A DNA stretch of 64,000 nt from Breviolum minutum Mf 1.05b.01 (taxonomy: Eukaryota > Sar > Dinophyceae > Suessiales > Symbiodiniaceae). This document shows, piece by piece, positions 35,424-47,714 of the stretch. Below the pieces are notes generated by a model. It was given only the letters and a program-made list of their open reading frames with translations, was not told the origin of the DNA and made no database searches. Where the stretch lies: the NCBI GenBank assembly GCA_000507305.1, contig DF240735.1, positions 1-64,000 on the forward strand, written 5' to 3'. The translations under genes were made by a program, and so were the position numbers. Positions within the stretch are counted from its first letter, which is position 1. The number at the start of each line of letters is the position of its first letter.

Positions 35424-38400
35424 AGGAACTCCATCACAAGGACATTGGCCAGTTGGTATGTAAGGTGGACGCACCAAGCGCTCAACGATCCCATCCTTGC
35501 AGCATAGCAACGACACCCCAAATCCAATCTGAGTTGGGACTAAGCGCCAAACGAAGAGGTTGCCACTTGGGGAATCTGCAAAGTAGGGATGTTCCTGCAA
35601 AAAAAAAAGCACATAAAAACACAAAACAACAACAGGATGAGAGTTGAATTTTCAAAACCCAGTCCTTGATGTCATCCCATCCAAAGACTCCATCACCGAG
35701 TCGGTTCTCAGGACATTTCTGCAACATGGCCTGGTCATGGAAAATTGCGGAAAAACAAAAAACATCCGTCATGTTACTAGTTGGTTAATAGGGATTCCGG
35801 GATTCCGGGATTATTTATTAATGCAGGAAAAATAAACGTCCTACAATTAATTAAGATATGTTTGATGCCCTACATACATCAACCAACCCGTTTTCTTTCG
35901 TTGTCTCACATTGCTGCTCAGCAAATTGCCAGTTGACCACACCTGGAGCAACTCCCGGCCACATTCATCGACGTAGCTCTCAGGGAAGGTGAGGGCCTGC
36001 GCAAATGACAAATCTTGGGAAGCGGGTGAAAACAAGCACCATCAAGCACCAAAACTGTGCATGCTTCCACCCTCCCTCATCCAGCCTGCTTCAGAATAGC
36101 GTCAAAAATCTCCTGATAACATGAGCCACTTTGGTTTGGCCGTTCATCGGCAAAGCAAGGAATTCCATCACACCTGTCCTGCTTGTCCTTGACGCCATCT
36201 CCAAACGGTCTGCATCCACAAACAAGTTCAAAGAGCAGGATACCAAGTGCCCAAGTGTCAACCTGGAAGTAAACAGTTCAGCGGAGAATCATCCGGACAT
36301 GTCGTAAATTGTTCGTAGTATCAAGGGCACTTAAGCCGATTCTATGACCCGGACTTCCGTGCCATACCCTTCACGGTGGCTCAAGATTGCCTCTGGAGCC
36401 ATGTAGTGGGGACTGCCGATGCAGGTGAAAGTTCGACCATCCTGACAGACTCAGAATGAAGGCCAGAAAGATAAATCTTGGTGAATGTACGACTTGCAGT
36501 ATTTTTCACAGGAAAATGGCTTTCTGTGCCTGCTTAAGGCATCAACAAGAAACTGCCTTCTCAAATGGTATTGAGTAGTGTTAAAGCTGGCAGTGAAGCA
36601 TCGTGCAACTTCCATGTCCTCATCCAACCTTTTTGCGATTCCAAAGTCAATGAGTTTGACGTAGCCTCGGGCCATAGCTGTTTTCACCGTCTCCACCTTC
36701 CCGCTCACTGGGGTTTGAGTTCACAAGTTGCAATATATTATGTGTATCTATATATATATACATATTTATATATATATATATACGTATATAATCTGATTCT
36801 AAGTCGGGAATACAGTTTGACGTTTGACGACTTTGATTTCCCCCTCCCTTGTTGCTTTGCGCAAATCAAGGTTCCTCGTGAATCCACCATCACATTCTCA
36901 GGCTTCAAATCTCGATACACAATGTTCCTGCGCAGTCAGTCGTTGAACTCCAAAGCATTGCAGGTTGAGTGTCAAGTGAAAGAGACTATACTACCAAATT
37001 ACAGATAAGCATCTTTCTTAGCATCCAAAACATCATGTCTACATGTGAGCATTCCAATCATTGCAGCAAATTGAAAATCTCTAAGCAGCTCCTGTCGTGA
37101 AGGACTTCCAGAACGAGAATCAAGGAACCAACGTAAAAGCACGCTGCATCGCGTTGGAACGGGGCTGTGGAGACCTTCATGAGCGGCGTTTGCATCAAAA
37201 TCAATCATACTAGCAAAGATGCCGAAGCAAAGGAGCAAACACCAAGGCCTTCTGGAATTCTGACTTGGAAGCAATGTGATAAACGTCATGAGTCATGAGT
37301 GTGCATCAATTGGGGCACACGTGCATCCTGTTCAAACGTTATTCATATTGATCATATGCTCATTTATGTTACTGACATGCTCAAACTCAACAAAGAACAT
37401 CGCAGCAAGAGATTGCTCTCATCTTGTGAAAGATCAAAATGAAAAAAATGAAACATCCCGCCTTGATGACATGTCGCAAGGTTCCACCCATGATGTATTC
37501 CATCAAAATGTACAAACTCGTGGATGTCTCGTACCTGACACCATAAAAGGCGGACCCAAGGGATGGAAAGGTGGACCCAAGGGATGGTCACGTGTTCATG
37601 ATATCCAATATGAAAGGGTGATCCTTCAGATACATCGAGAGATGCATATCGATGTCTCTGCAGCTTTAAATCAGGCAGCAAGTGGTAATGATGAACTTCC
37701 AACAGGTGTGTAATAAGGTAAGAAAACCCTGTCCATCTCTGCGAGGAGTTCACATTCTCCACCTTAAAATGTGAAGCAAATAAACAGAGTCTCCATTTCA
37801 CGGATTCTGAGGTAGTAACGAATTTGGCTTGGTAGCATCCCATCCACCTTCCCAAACGTTGGTTGCGAAATCTCGATGAGTTGCATCTGAACCCAAGCCT
37901 TCTTGACTTGCTTCAGCGCATACCTAAGAAGCGATTCTCATGTATTTCAATGCTTCCTTTTTCTTGCTTCGCAACAACACAACAAAAGCCCGCCTTAGGC
38001 CAGTATGACGATCTTCAACGAGCCTCTCCGAGAAATCTCTTGTCTTCGCGAGTACAGAATGTCAGTTTCACAGTTACATGTTCTTTAGCATGACTTGAGC
38101 TCAACTCCAACTGGCGATGCCTCACATTGCCAAAGCCACCAATGCCAATCACGCGTACGTGGGACAGATCTTGGAGCTCAACATTGGAGTCCTACAAAAG
38201 AAACATCAGAACAACAGAGGCCATTGCTTTGCATCTTGCGATCCAAACTGTTGACTCTCTTCCCAGCTCCTGAATTTCAATCCGTCGCATAATCTCCTGG
38301 GAGCACCACAAGAGCAACTGCTGCCACAGTTCAGAACCAACCTTGAAATAACCATGGAACCAGCACCTCTCGCAAATGATCGGTCAAGACTTCCACGAAC

Positions 38401-39110
38401 GCAGCTTTCTCTAAGCACCAGAGCTCTGCCTCAGGGAACTGCAACCACTCCACAAATCACAGCGACAACTCTGCATCGAGGGAACTGCACCTCCGCACTC
38501 AGAACTCTGACGGAGGCTGTACGAGGTTCCTCCTGTCAAGCTGCCAAGCCAAGACTCGATGCGGCCCGCAAAGCTAAAAAGCTGACCTCGAACAAGAGGG
38601 TGCGCTCGCCAAAATGGCCATGCCTGGAGCGGTAAGTTCAAGCATGTGGTTTTGCATATTCCACTTTTGCTATCACAATTTGTCTCAGAATTTGCGGACT
38701 GCCTGGCAAGTGTACGCACAGGCTTGCCATCAATCAGCACTTGGACCTCATGCTCGAGACTTCTTTCTCTTCCTCTTAGTCTTTCTGCTTCCAAGCTGCT
38801 TGTCCACTTGCAATGATATAGAAAGCTGTCCCAATCTCGCCCTGCACACAACAGATCCAAGGGGCCCATGTGCCCCACAAAGGAGAGGAAATCCTCTCAA
38901 GTGAGACTTTTAAACCAGCCTGCTCAAAAATAACGGTATCTTGTGCATAAACACGCGGCACCAACCTCACATAGTGAACGATGATGACTGCTGCATCCAT
39001 GAAGGCATGTCAAATTCAGCCATGGTAGCTCCCTGAAAAAACTGCTTGCAGTCTGGGTGACTGCTTCACCAATCGCTCAATCTGCTTGCCAGACAAATGT
39101 CTCAGAACGG
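35424..39110 (-). CDS. cGMP-dependent protein kinase-like (PKG), AGC family
   Basis: Many exons. Cyclic-nucleotide-binding part: HLSGKQIERLVKQSPRLQ (about 39090), YAQDTVIFEQ (about 38970), GEIGTAFYIIASGQ (38841 leftwards), EVQVLIDGKPVRTLAR (38752-38707), HFGERTLLFE (38617-38587) and EEPRTASVRVLSAEVQ (38533-38489). The phosphate-binding cassette has Glu, Arg and then Thr; Thr after that Arg is the PKG-type choice favouring cGMP. Kinase part: VIGIGGFGNV (about 38150), YALKQVKKAW with the catalytic Lys (about 37925), DHPFILDI, LMEYIMGGTLRHVIKAG (37515-37465), VYRDLKPENVMVDSRG (36917-36875), KLIDFGIAKRL (DFG 36645-36637), GSPHYMAPEAIL (about 36410), VDTWALGILLFELVCG (about 36265), ENRLGDGVFGWDDIKDW (about 35700) and PPYIPTG (about 35450). 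The 5' end is not certain. A GC-AG intron lies at 38842-38919. Confidence 0.88.
37541..37590. repeat. Short tandem duplication inside the kinase gene
   Basis: The block ggacccaagggatgg occurs twice, 21 bp apart. The minus strand exons DHPFILDI and LMEYIMGG flank it, so it lies in a small intron. Confidence 0.7.
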
Positions 39111-39273
39111 ACCTCACATAGCACATGATAGAATTACCAAACAACATGAAACAAAGTCAAACAAAATCAAACAACGCCAACATCAAACAGCCTCAAACAA
39201 CCATAACAACCATGCACTGCCCGGAATCATTCAGGTCATGACACTCTACGTGCCTGGCAATCCGGAGCTACAT

Positions 39274-42200
39274 TCAACGGGGGCAAAGTTTGGAGGAATC
39301 CCCACCTGAAGGACCTCCAGTGCAATGTCGGTTGTGTCCTTCCGGCTTCCGGCACAGGACAAACACCAAGGCAATTGCACTTCCGACAACTGGGAGGGCA
39401 GCAAATGTTATGGCATCTCTTGCAGAATCAAGCCATTCGGTCTCAGGGTCTCGCATCCACTATTGGTGGTCACAGTCCAAACCACTCTGAAAAATTCAAA
39501 TGCCTTACATCCCATCCTCTGCACTGAGCACAGGTGATACGCCAAGCTCCTGCCCAAAAGGCGGCTCATGAAGAACATAGAAATGAAGTTTGTCCACCCT
39601 GCTCCAATGGAAAAACATGTCATACATTGTCGATTGCTCCTTGAAGGCTTGTGCGGCACGCTTCCCTGCCAAGGTGGCCACCGTGAGACCTTTCCCTCCA
39701 GCCACTAGCCGCAAGGCCTGCAGATCTAGCAGAAGAGAAATACTCCCGACCAGCAGAAAAGCAAGAAATCAATCTCAAAGGCTCCCTCCTCCGGAGATGG
39801 CTCGTCCTTTAAAGGTCAGATGGCGGCAAACTACAGCATGTACGTCGCAAAAAATGACTATCATTACAGTTGCAGGCAAACCCTTCAACTCTGTGTTGGC
39901 AGAGTCAGTCCTGGCTACCAATGTCGATACTCTCTGACTCATCCTGCGAAGATTTTCAAGAAAACTGGCACTTTGATGATTTTGATCTGTGCAGATTATT
40001 CAGTTCAAGTATTCAAGATCAGATCGGTCCTGTGCAGAGAACAAAGTGGAGTCTATGTAGCGATCACCATGGATCAACTCCTACACAATCCCCCACTTGG
40101 CAAAGGAGGCTAAGGTATCTTCCACGAACCTTCCCTTGTTCTGGACCTTTCCAAAACCTGCTGAGATGTGCAAACACATGGAAACCTACCCTGGACGATT
40201 GTGCTAAATCAAAAAAGACATACTCTATAGAAACTTTAGTTCCACCAGATCTTGCAGTATCGCATCCTGTCCGCATTGTCCTCTACTGCGTCTGCGCGGT
40301 GTACTTGCAATGTACCATCAAAGATGATAGCAAACCTCGAAATGAGAATCGCAGTCATTCGATGTCCGCCTGTCCCACTGCAGTAGCTTTGTTTTCAGCA
40401 GCCCTGCTGATAGAGGCCTATGGCTTTTCCTTTACACTGTATGTGATGCTGCATGCTGCAAATTCTGTCTGGGAAAGCGGCTGCACATCCCCCAGAAGAA
40501 CCTCCCCCGGCTGGTAGGTGAATACCTTCCAACTGAAATTCCACAAATTCTTCATCATTCAACTGCATTTCAAACGCTCTTGGGCTCAACATTTGCAACT
40601 GAATCATCACATCGGCACCTCCATAGCCTTTGCCAGGAGCAGCTTCTGTGTTGGAGTAAAGCCAGCCATAAAAGGCACTTGGTTCAGACCGAAAACCTTG
40701 GAAGATCGAGAGGGCAGTCCCATCTTCAAAAACTATTCAAGCTTCTTCCACCCATGGCACCTCACATGCACTTCTGAGCATCGAACCATAAATGCACGCT
40801 GTAAGCATTCATCCAAGTCATCTCCAAACATCTACCAGGCAAGCTTTCTAAAACTTATGTGTGCTGGAAGTTGAAGGAAGACTCCTAGCCTGAAGCAAAG
40901 TCTGAAAGTCCAACGAAAGGAGTTTGCAATCGGTGTCTGCTACAACATACCACCTGCGCACAGCAACATGGGAAAGGACATCCAAGCTTGATAGTGTGCC
41001 TCATGCTGATGCTAACTAGGAAAAAAATAATAAACAAAATCAACGAACATGCCAACCGCAAGCCACCTCAGTGGGAACTGCCTGCGCTGGGGTAAACAAC
41101 AGCCAGCGCAAATCACATCTCCTGCAAGATACTTTGCATGTAGCCTGGCAATTTTTGCTTCACATGAGCAACCCAAAATTCGACAAATCCAGCAACTCTT
41201 TGTATCAACGTGCCACCTCGAAGGATCCCCAGGATGCTCGCCAGAATCAAAAACACCTCTCAACCTTCAAGTGACTTCATCCAAAAAAAAAACTGACACA
41301 AGGTTGGCTGGCTTTGCGAACCTCCCAGTCTTTACCAGGAAAATCGAGCACACCATGTCACCTTTGGTGGAAACCTCAAGGATAGGCAAAGGAATCAGCC
41401 ACTTGTTGGGAAGGAGAAGGTACACTGTTCTCAATGAGGTTCAAACAAGGTCACCAGATTTAAAAACCTGCTTGCAAGTGAAATCTAAAGACGGGAAATA
41501 CTGTAGACTCTAGATACATTGCTACAAAAATGAATGTTGATTGCATCTAGAGTTATCATATCTGCTTCTAAGGCATTCTCCTGTCTCAACAAAAGGCCTG
41601 CACCCGTACTGGAAGCTCTGTCAAACGCACCTGAACATTCCCCAGTCTTATTCAAGCATGGAAGATAAAACAAGGCTGCAAAACACACAAATGTGTCAAC
41701 ACTGTTGGCTCCTTGTGCTTGTCAGGCAAGAAGTCAAAGATGTGTATTCTTTCGATCAGCTTCCTCCAAAGCAGTACATGGTACAGATGCTTCAATCTAC
41801 TTTCTCAACAAAGAGGATCTGCATTGCCTTCCCCATCCGACTGCAAACAAGTGTCCTGTACTCAGCATGATGCCTGAGTCCGCAGAGGTCCACAACATTC
41901 GCAGATTCTGTATCTAGGTTTCACAGCCCTGTGTCACAGCTCCATCTTGGACAAGCAGACTGAAGACAACCAAGTCTTTTCTAGGCATCAACTGCTTTTC
42001 ACACTCAATTGGCAAAGCTTGGGCTGGTAGTCAGGTAAGTCATCATTCCCACCGCATACCAAGGATTTTCAACCAAGCTGATGGATACAAAATCAACACA
42101 CTTGGCATTGTGTGGAGTTGCCCAAGCACCGTGCTTTTCCTCCCACTTGTCCAGTAACCTGCGAAGGAAATCACTCAGCCATTGAGCCATGTGAACCCAA

Positions 42201-43280
42201 ATGACATCCTCTGGGTGCCTGCGAATCTCGTCAACACCGACCGACCACACGAGAGCAAAGCTTCCAGGAGATGTGCTGATCGTGTGCAAGTGCGAACTGC
42301 GCAGCCTTGGCAGGGTGCATCACCCAAGGCGCAGCTTTGATGTTGAGATGTCAAGCCCTGTTTGTAGCTGTGGTCTTTGTTGCACCCACAATCAAGAGAG
42401 TTCAAAGTCATGAGATTGCCAGCAAGTAGACCCGTACCAAGATACAGTACAAAAAGTTATTCAGGGATACACAGAGCCAAGAGCGCGGCGCAAATTCTTC
42501 ATTTTGTGATCCCACAACAGGAGGATGGGGTTGCTGTCTACATGTCCGATTCATTCCATTCGCTTTTGCTGCAGAAAGGCTTGAAAATTTGTAGCTGCTG
42601 TCATTGAAACTAAAAGCCTTCAGGATTCTACGCAACATAGTCCAAGCTCTTTCTTCTGAAAAAGCACAAAGCCAGGAACAGGAATGAAACTGAGATTTTA
42701 ACCTCAGGTCCCCACACCCCAGCAGTACCAGCACAAGCACCGGGTCTTAGAGTAGCCAAATGCCTGGCACAAAGGCATAACTGCACACAGCGGCAATGTA
42801 AGTTTCTTTTGGGTTTGAACTGCGGCAATGCAAGTCTCTTTGTGGATTGAAAACTTGAAACACTGCTTTCAGGCCTTCCACAAACACTAACATCTAGGCA
42901 TCCCTCCTGCAAAATTTCATCAAACTGAAACTGGTGAAGGTTGCAAGGAACAAATGTATATATACGATGTGTTTTGGTTTGCCACCTGGAGCACAAAGAC
43001 CGTGTCGGCTTTTGTTCCTTCTTCAAACAGCACCCCAGTGACTTTGGCAAAGTCCTGGCTTTGGCCGGCATAGACTTGAAGAGGATGTGAGTGGAAATGC
43101 TACAAACAAGTTGCAAGTGATGCAAGTGCATCTTAAGCACCTAATGTGTCTGAAACCCAGAAACCCTATCGGCCCTATCGTTTTTTGCCCTCTGGGCACA
43201 AACAATTGCAAGTTGATTGGTCCAGCTTCTGCCAAATCTGTTTCAACTCTTCATCATCCAGAACCGCTGTGAACCTCACA
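39274..43280 (-). CDS. Unidentified multi-exon protein with one C-terminal membrane span
   Basis: Exon candidates, read leftwards: about 43270-43215 (FTAVLDDEELKQIWQKLD), 43080-42970 (VYAGQSQDFAKVTGVLFEEG, then TVFVLQVANQN), 42270-42008 (VDEIRRHPEDVIWVHMAQWL, then LVENPWYAVGMMTYL), about 41440-41290 (TVYLLLPNKWLIPLPILEVS), 40750-40520 (FRSEPSAFYGWLYSNTEAAP, then MLSPRAFEMQLNDEEFVEF), about 40115-40000 (LIHGDRYIDSTLFSAQDRSD), 39950-39860 (LRRMSQRVSTLVARTDSANT), 39714-39580 (LRLVAGGKGLTVATLAGKRA) and 39456-39274 (LDSARDAITFAALPVVGSAI, then ALVFVLCRKPEGHNR). The last exon is a membrane span followed by a basic tail, as in a type I membrane protein. I do not recognise the family. The frames are convincing individually; that they form one gene is an inference. 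Confidence 0.5.
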
Positions 43281-43876
43281 AGAAACAAAGAACTAGCTTC
43301 GTGACTTGCTTAACTCAACTCTCAAAAAAACCCTTTCTGAAAGGAAGGCACTAGTGGACCTGCGAAAGCAGGAGGGCACATGGAGGATCTGCCTAAGATC
43401 CATACGGGTCTCGTCTGAGCGCGTCCAGCAACAATAAGGAGACTTCCGAATCTGCAGCGGATGCCCTGCCATGCATCTGAGTGGAAAAGTCAACTTTCCC
43501 CAGTCTAATGCAACGTGAAGTGCTTGCCTGCACACATCGGTGTATGGACCTCAAATTCCATCAATCCAAAGCACAAATCTACTATACAGTCCAGTTAAAG
43601 GAGCCAGCAGTGTCACAAATTGTAGTCCACGGACAATGCAAAGTAGAAAGAGGCCACAAAATGTTATTCACAATCGACTCGAACTGACACAGGAAACCGC
43701 ATCATGTCCATGCTGTTTTGCTAAGATCCAGTCTTCGCAGTGCTGACGCTGCGTGCATAGGTAGTGGGGTAGCTGCAATTTGTAAAAAACATTTCTTGGT
43801 GTCTGAGAAAAAGAGATACCAAAAATTGATGGTTCGAGAACCAGCCTGGCATGTACACTTGTATTTAACTCACCAT

Positions 43877-44251
43877 CTACCGAACTGTTTCGAACCGTGA
43901 ATCTATGGGACACCTCTTTCGACAATACCTGCGTGCGTGCCACGGCCATCCTTCACCCTCTGATTGAGCCAAAACATACCATAAAATACGAACGCTCATG
44001 CATTGTGACTTCTCCCTATGCTGGAGAGTGATAACTTTCCAAGGATTTCTGAGGCCATCACAGACTGTCTGGATTGTTGTTGATGACCTGTTTCGCCCGC
44101 AAACTTTTGACTCTGCAGCACGTACACACGATATGGTTTCCAAGTGCAAATATTGCTCCCACAGGCGTGCCAAAACAGAAGCCATCAGGGCGCAGTCTTG
44201 GAAGTCACCTGGACTAAAGGTGTCGTCACAGTGAGTATAGAATAGTTTCAA
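43877..44251 (-). other. Open frame, possibly an upstream exon
   Basis: 124 codons open on the minus strand, with a protein-like start (HCDDTFSPGDFQDCALMASV, then LARLWEQYLHLETI). It could be a further 5' exon of the 39.3-43.3 kb gene. No domain recognised. Confidence 0.3.
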
Positions 44252-44299
44252 GTCTTGGAATCAACATCGAGCAAGCCAGGTCAAAAAAATCCGTGCGTG

Positions 44300-45525
44300 T
44301 TTCTTAAATACCATGACACTGAAAAACTTATACATCAAGGAAATTTGCGAACGTCAATGCATCACCCAAATATGAAACCATTCAAGTATTTGCACTTTTG
44401 GTTTTGCAAATGTGAATGTTCACAACAGGAACATGATTTCATTTTGAACATGGATGAAAACTGGGCCAACCCATAGCTGCCAGAACCGGCTACGGCGTGA
44501 ATCAAATTGTTCATTGCATTCAACCATATCTGCAAACCCCACCTGTATTGTCATCGGCCGCATTCCCCATTGCCGCATCATCACAGAAACAACTGATCAA
44601 AACACACAAGTTTCACTGATTCATATCAATTTTGTTGAATCGGGTCAATTTGTCTTGACTCCGTCTGGAATGAAGCAAAATGCTTAATACCCTGAAAAAC
44701 GTTTGTTTTCTTTCGGAAGCAATTTTGGGTATTGGTTGTGAGCTTTGAACCGCAAGATGCACTGAATCTTTGTGGCGGATCAAATGTGTGTTAAAAGTTA
44801 ACAATAAAAAATGACAAGTTTTTTGACACGCTCGCCATGCGGATCTCCGAGGATAGTGATGGTCAAACACAACTTTCAACTAGGAGTTCATCAACTTTAC
44901 AACAACTTTTGTGTCGTAATGAAAAGCAATGCCCAAAATAAAAGGAAACAACCAATAAAACACACAAACACAAACACCAAAAAAAAATCCGCCCGCCCGT
45001 AGGTGCAAAAGGGCATGTCTTTCCGGAGGCACTAACACAGGTCAGCTTTAGCTGGGGGGGTGGGGTTTTTGCAGGTAAAATGCATGGTGGGCCCCACATA
45101 GCCTCCCCCGGCAAAGTTTGTGACAAACAAAATGCAGAATTCAGGTGCAGTTTAGCAATTTGGCCCGATTTAATGCCTTCTTGAGTCTGGATGAGCAGTG
45201 GCAAAAATAGAGTTAAAAATGATCGTTTTTTGCATGGAGGAGCATGAGCTGAAAAATTGTGAAAGCGTTTTTTTTGTATGTTGTCTTGTCAAAACACTGT
45301 AAATACCAGTGTCTTTGGCTGGTTTGCTTTGAGAACTGGAAGTAAACAATGAAGAAAACCGTGGTATTTGCGGTACGAATCTAAAGCCCCTTGTTGAAAA
45401 ATCATCGCAAAACACCGTGTTTTCTACGTGATCCCTACAAAACAGTGTAAGAAACGATGTTTTTGGACGAGTTTCGCCAAAGAAATCAAAACATCGCTGA
45501 ATACAGTGTTTTTTGAATTTTTGGT
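44300..45525. other. Intergenic, no supported gene
   Basis: Short frames only. This is the last unique DNA before a large microsatellite block, and the right end of the stretch where all recognisable genes read on the minus strand. Confidence 0.5.
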
Positions 45526-45528
45526 CTA

Positions 45529-45529
<1 letters not shown>

Positions 45530-45623
<94 letters not shown>

Positions 45624-45695
45624 CACAACAACAACAACAACACACAACAACAACCACAACAACAACAACAACAACACACACACAACACCACACAC

Positions 45696-45753
<58 letters not shown>

Positions 45754-45754
45754 A
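45530..45754. repeat. (AAC)n microsatellite with interruptions
   Basis: More than 200 bp of caa/aac units with a few acacaca interruptions. Long Thr, Cys, Leu or Val runs in translated frames are artefacts. Confidence 0.97.
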
Positions 45755-45755
45755 N
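45755..45755. other. Single N between two different microsatellites
   Basis: The (AAC)n tract ends and a (CATCACCA)n tract begins on either side of one N. This is a likely assembly join. Confidence 0.9.
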
Positions 45756-46096
45756 CATCACCACATCACCACATCACCACATCACCACATCACCACATCA
45801 CCACATCACCACATCACCACATCACCACATCACCACATCACCACATCACCCCATCACCATCACCACATCACCATCACCACATCACCATCACCACATCACC
45901 ATCACCACATCACCATCACCACATCACCATCACCACATCACCATCACCACATCACCATCACCACATCACCATCAACATCAACATCAGCATCAACATCAAC
46001 ATCAACATCATCATCATCAACAACAACAACAACAACAAGAAGATCAACAAGAACAACAAGAACAACAAGAACAACAAGAACAACAAGAACAACATG
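45756..46096. repeat. CATCACCA / CATCAA / AACAAG microsatellite
   Basis: Octamer units (acatcacc), then catcaccac units, then catcaa, then aacaag units follow one another. The change of unit along the block suggests stepwise slippage expansion. Confidence 0.96.
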
Positions 46097-46634
46097 AACA
46101 ACAAGAACCAGAACATATGGCATCTGGCTCTGCCGCAGAGCGCTGTGAGTATAAGATAAAATGTGAAACGCCAAATTCCTAACATACTTTTGGCCAAATC
46201 TGTTTACGCAGTGGTATTGCTTCGCTACCAACTTCACGGAAAGAAAAAAGCACTCTTCTCGAATCGTGTTTTTTTGCTGGCAGCTGCTTGGACATGTCCC
46301 GGTCTTCAATCGCTCTGGCCATCATCACTTTTTCTTCTGCAAGCTGCTTGGGTAGGTCTCCCACCGTTCGCCTTTCATTCAGTTGAAATTACACGCAACG
46401 ACGAATCGGTGAGGAAACAAAGGAACAAACAAATTGATTCATGCGGTCGAGTGAGTCGAAGAGTCTCTTGATGCAGTGTCAAATCCGGGAACGAGCTGTG
46501 AGAATTACTGTCCTACAGACTCCGCTGAGTCACATTCTTTTTTTTTGATGAATGTTTGAACTATTTTCATTGTTTGAAAAAAGCGCTTTCAATACTGTTT
46601 GTATCCTCTTTTCCAAATGGCTCTGCGTCCCAGT

Positions 46635-47114
46635 TTTTTTTTGCTCCACGCTGCTAAGCTGCGATCTTCTTGCGAAGAAGGTCCCGGGCAGAACGCCCTA
46701 CAGTCAGCATATCATAATCCGAAATTGGACGTAACTGAATTGAAGCAAAACAGAACATCAAAATTCGTTCAGGCCAAAAATTGCAAACAAATTAAGAAAA
46801 ACAAATTAGACCGACGCCGTGGTGGCAAAAGTCGGTGATCCAAAATTGGTGCAAGGCGAGAATAGGAAAGAACGGGTGGCTAACAGGGAGCTTTGCCGGT
46901 GATAGAGGAGCTCAAAAAAGCAGTCAACCGGTGCGAGCCTGTAGCAAGGAACCCGCAGGTAAGGAATCTCAATGGTGGAAGGGGCAGATCAAAAGATAGC
47001 ACCGTGACCCCGTTAAGAAACCAGTTCTAGTGCTCGTCCAGTGAAAAAGCAAGGTCTAATGCATGCCTGTTGATTGGAGAGCGCAAGGCAACTTGACTAA
47101 CCCAGGGCTTTGTC
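46635..47114. repeat. 0.5-kb tandem duplication, copy A
   Basis: Runs from the ttgctccacgctgct block to cccagggctttgt and matches 47227-47714 with scattered substitutions and about 10 bp of indels. Shared blocks include ttggacgtaactgaattgaa and gttcaggccaaaaattgc. Frames are broken in both copies, so it is probably non-coding or a decayed element. Confidence 0.9.
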
Positions 47115-47226
47115 AAACTCAGTGAAACAAAAGACAAGAGTATGCAGCGAGTCGGATCTCAGAGTCCTTGCAGATGTTCTTCTCCAGCAAGTAGCGAGAC
47201 TCTGCCAGACCACTGTACAAAAGTTT

Positions 47227-47714
47227 TTATTTTGCTCCACGCTGCTGAGACACAATCTTCTTGCAAAGAAGGTTCCAGGCAGAACGTTCTACAGTCAACA
47301 TATCATAATTCGAAATTGGACGTAACTGAATTGAAGCAAAACAGAACATCAAAATTCGTTCAGGCCAAAAATTGCAACAAATTAAGAAAGAACAAATTAG
47401 ATCGACGCCGTAGGTGGCAAAAGTCGGTAGGTCCAAAATTGGTGCGAGGCGAGAATAGGAAAGAACAGGTAGCTAACAGGGAGCTTTGCCGGTGACAGAG
47501 GTGCTCTAAAAAAGCAGTCAACCGGAGCGAGTCTGTAGCAAGGAACCCGTAGGTAAGAAATCTCAACAGTGGAAGGAGCAGATCAAAAGATAGCACTGTG
47601 ACCTTGTTAAGAAACCAGTTTCCTGTGGTCTTAATCGTCCAGTGAAACACCAAGGTCTGACGCATGCCTGTTAATTGAAGAGTGCAAGGCAACTTGACCA
47701 ACCCAAGGCTTTGT
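47227..47714. repeat. 0.5-kb tandem duplication, copy B
   Basis: Second copy, offset by 591-601 bp from copy A in the same orientation. The roughly 110 bp between the copies are not shared. Confidence 0.9.

Noticed and set aside
39870..40517. 215-codon plus-strand frame
   Set aside because: It overlaps several minus-strand exon candidates that read better, and it shows no domain.
43820..43850. ggttcgagaacc, similar to a tRNA B box
   Set aside because: No A box or cloverleaf arms around it.
45486..46097. Long Thr-, Cys-, Val- or Leu-rich open frames
   Set aside because: They are translations of microsatellites on both strands and carry no sequence of their own.
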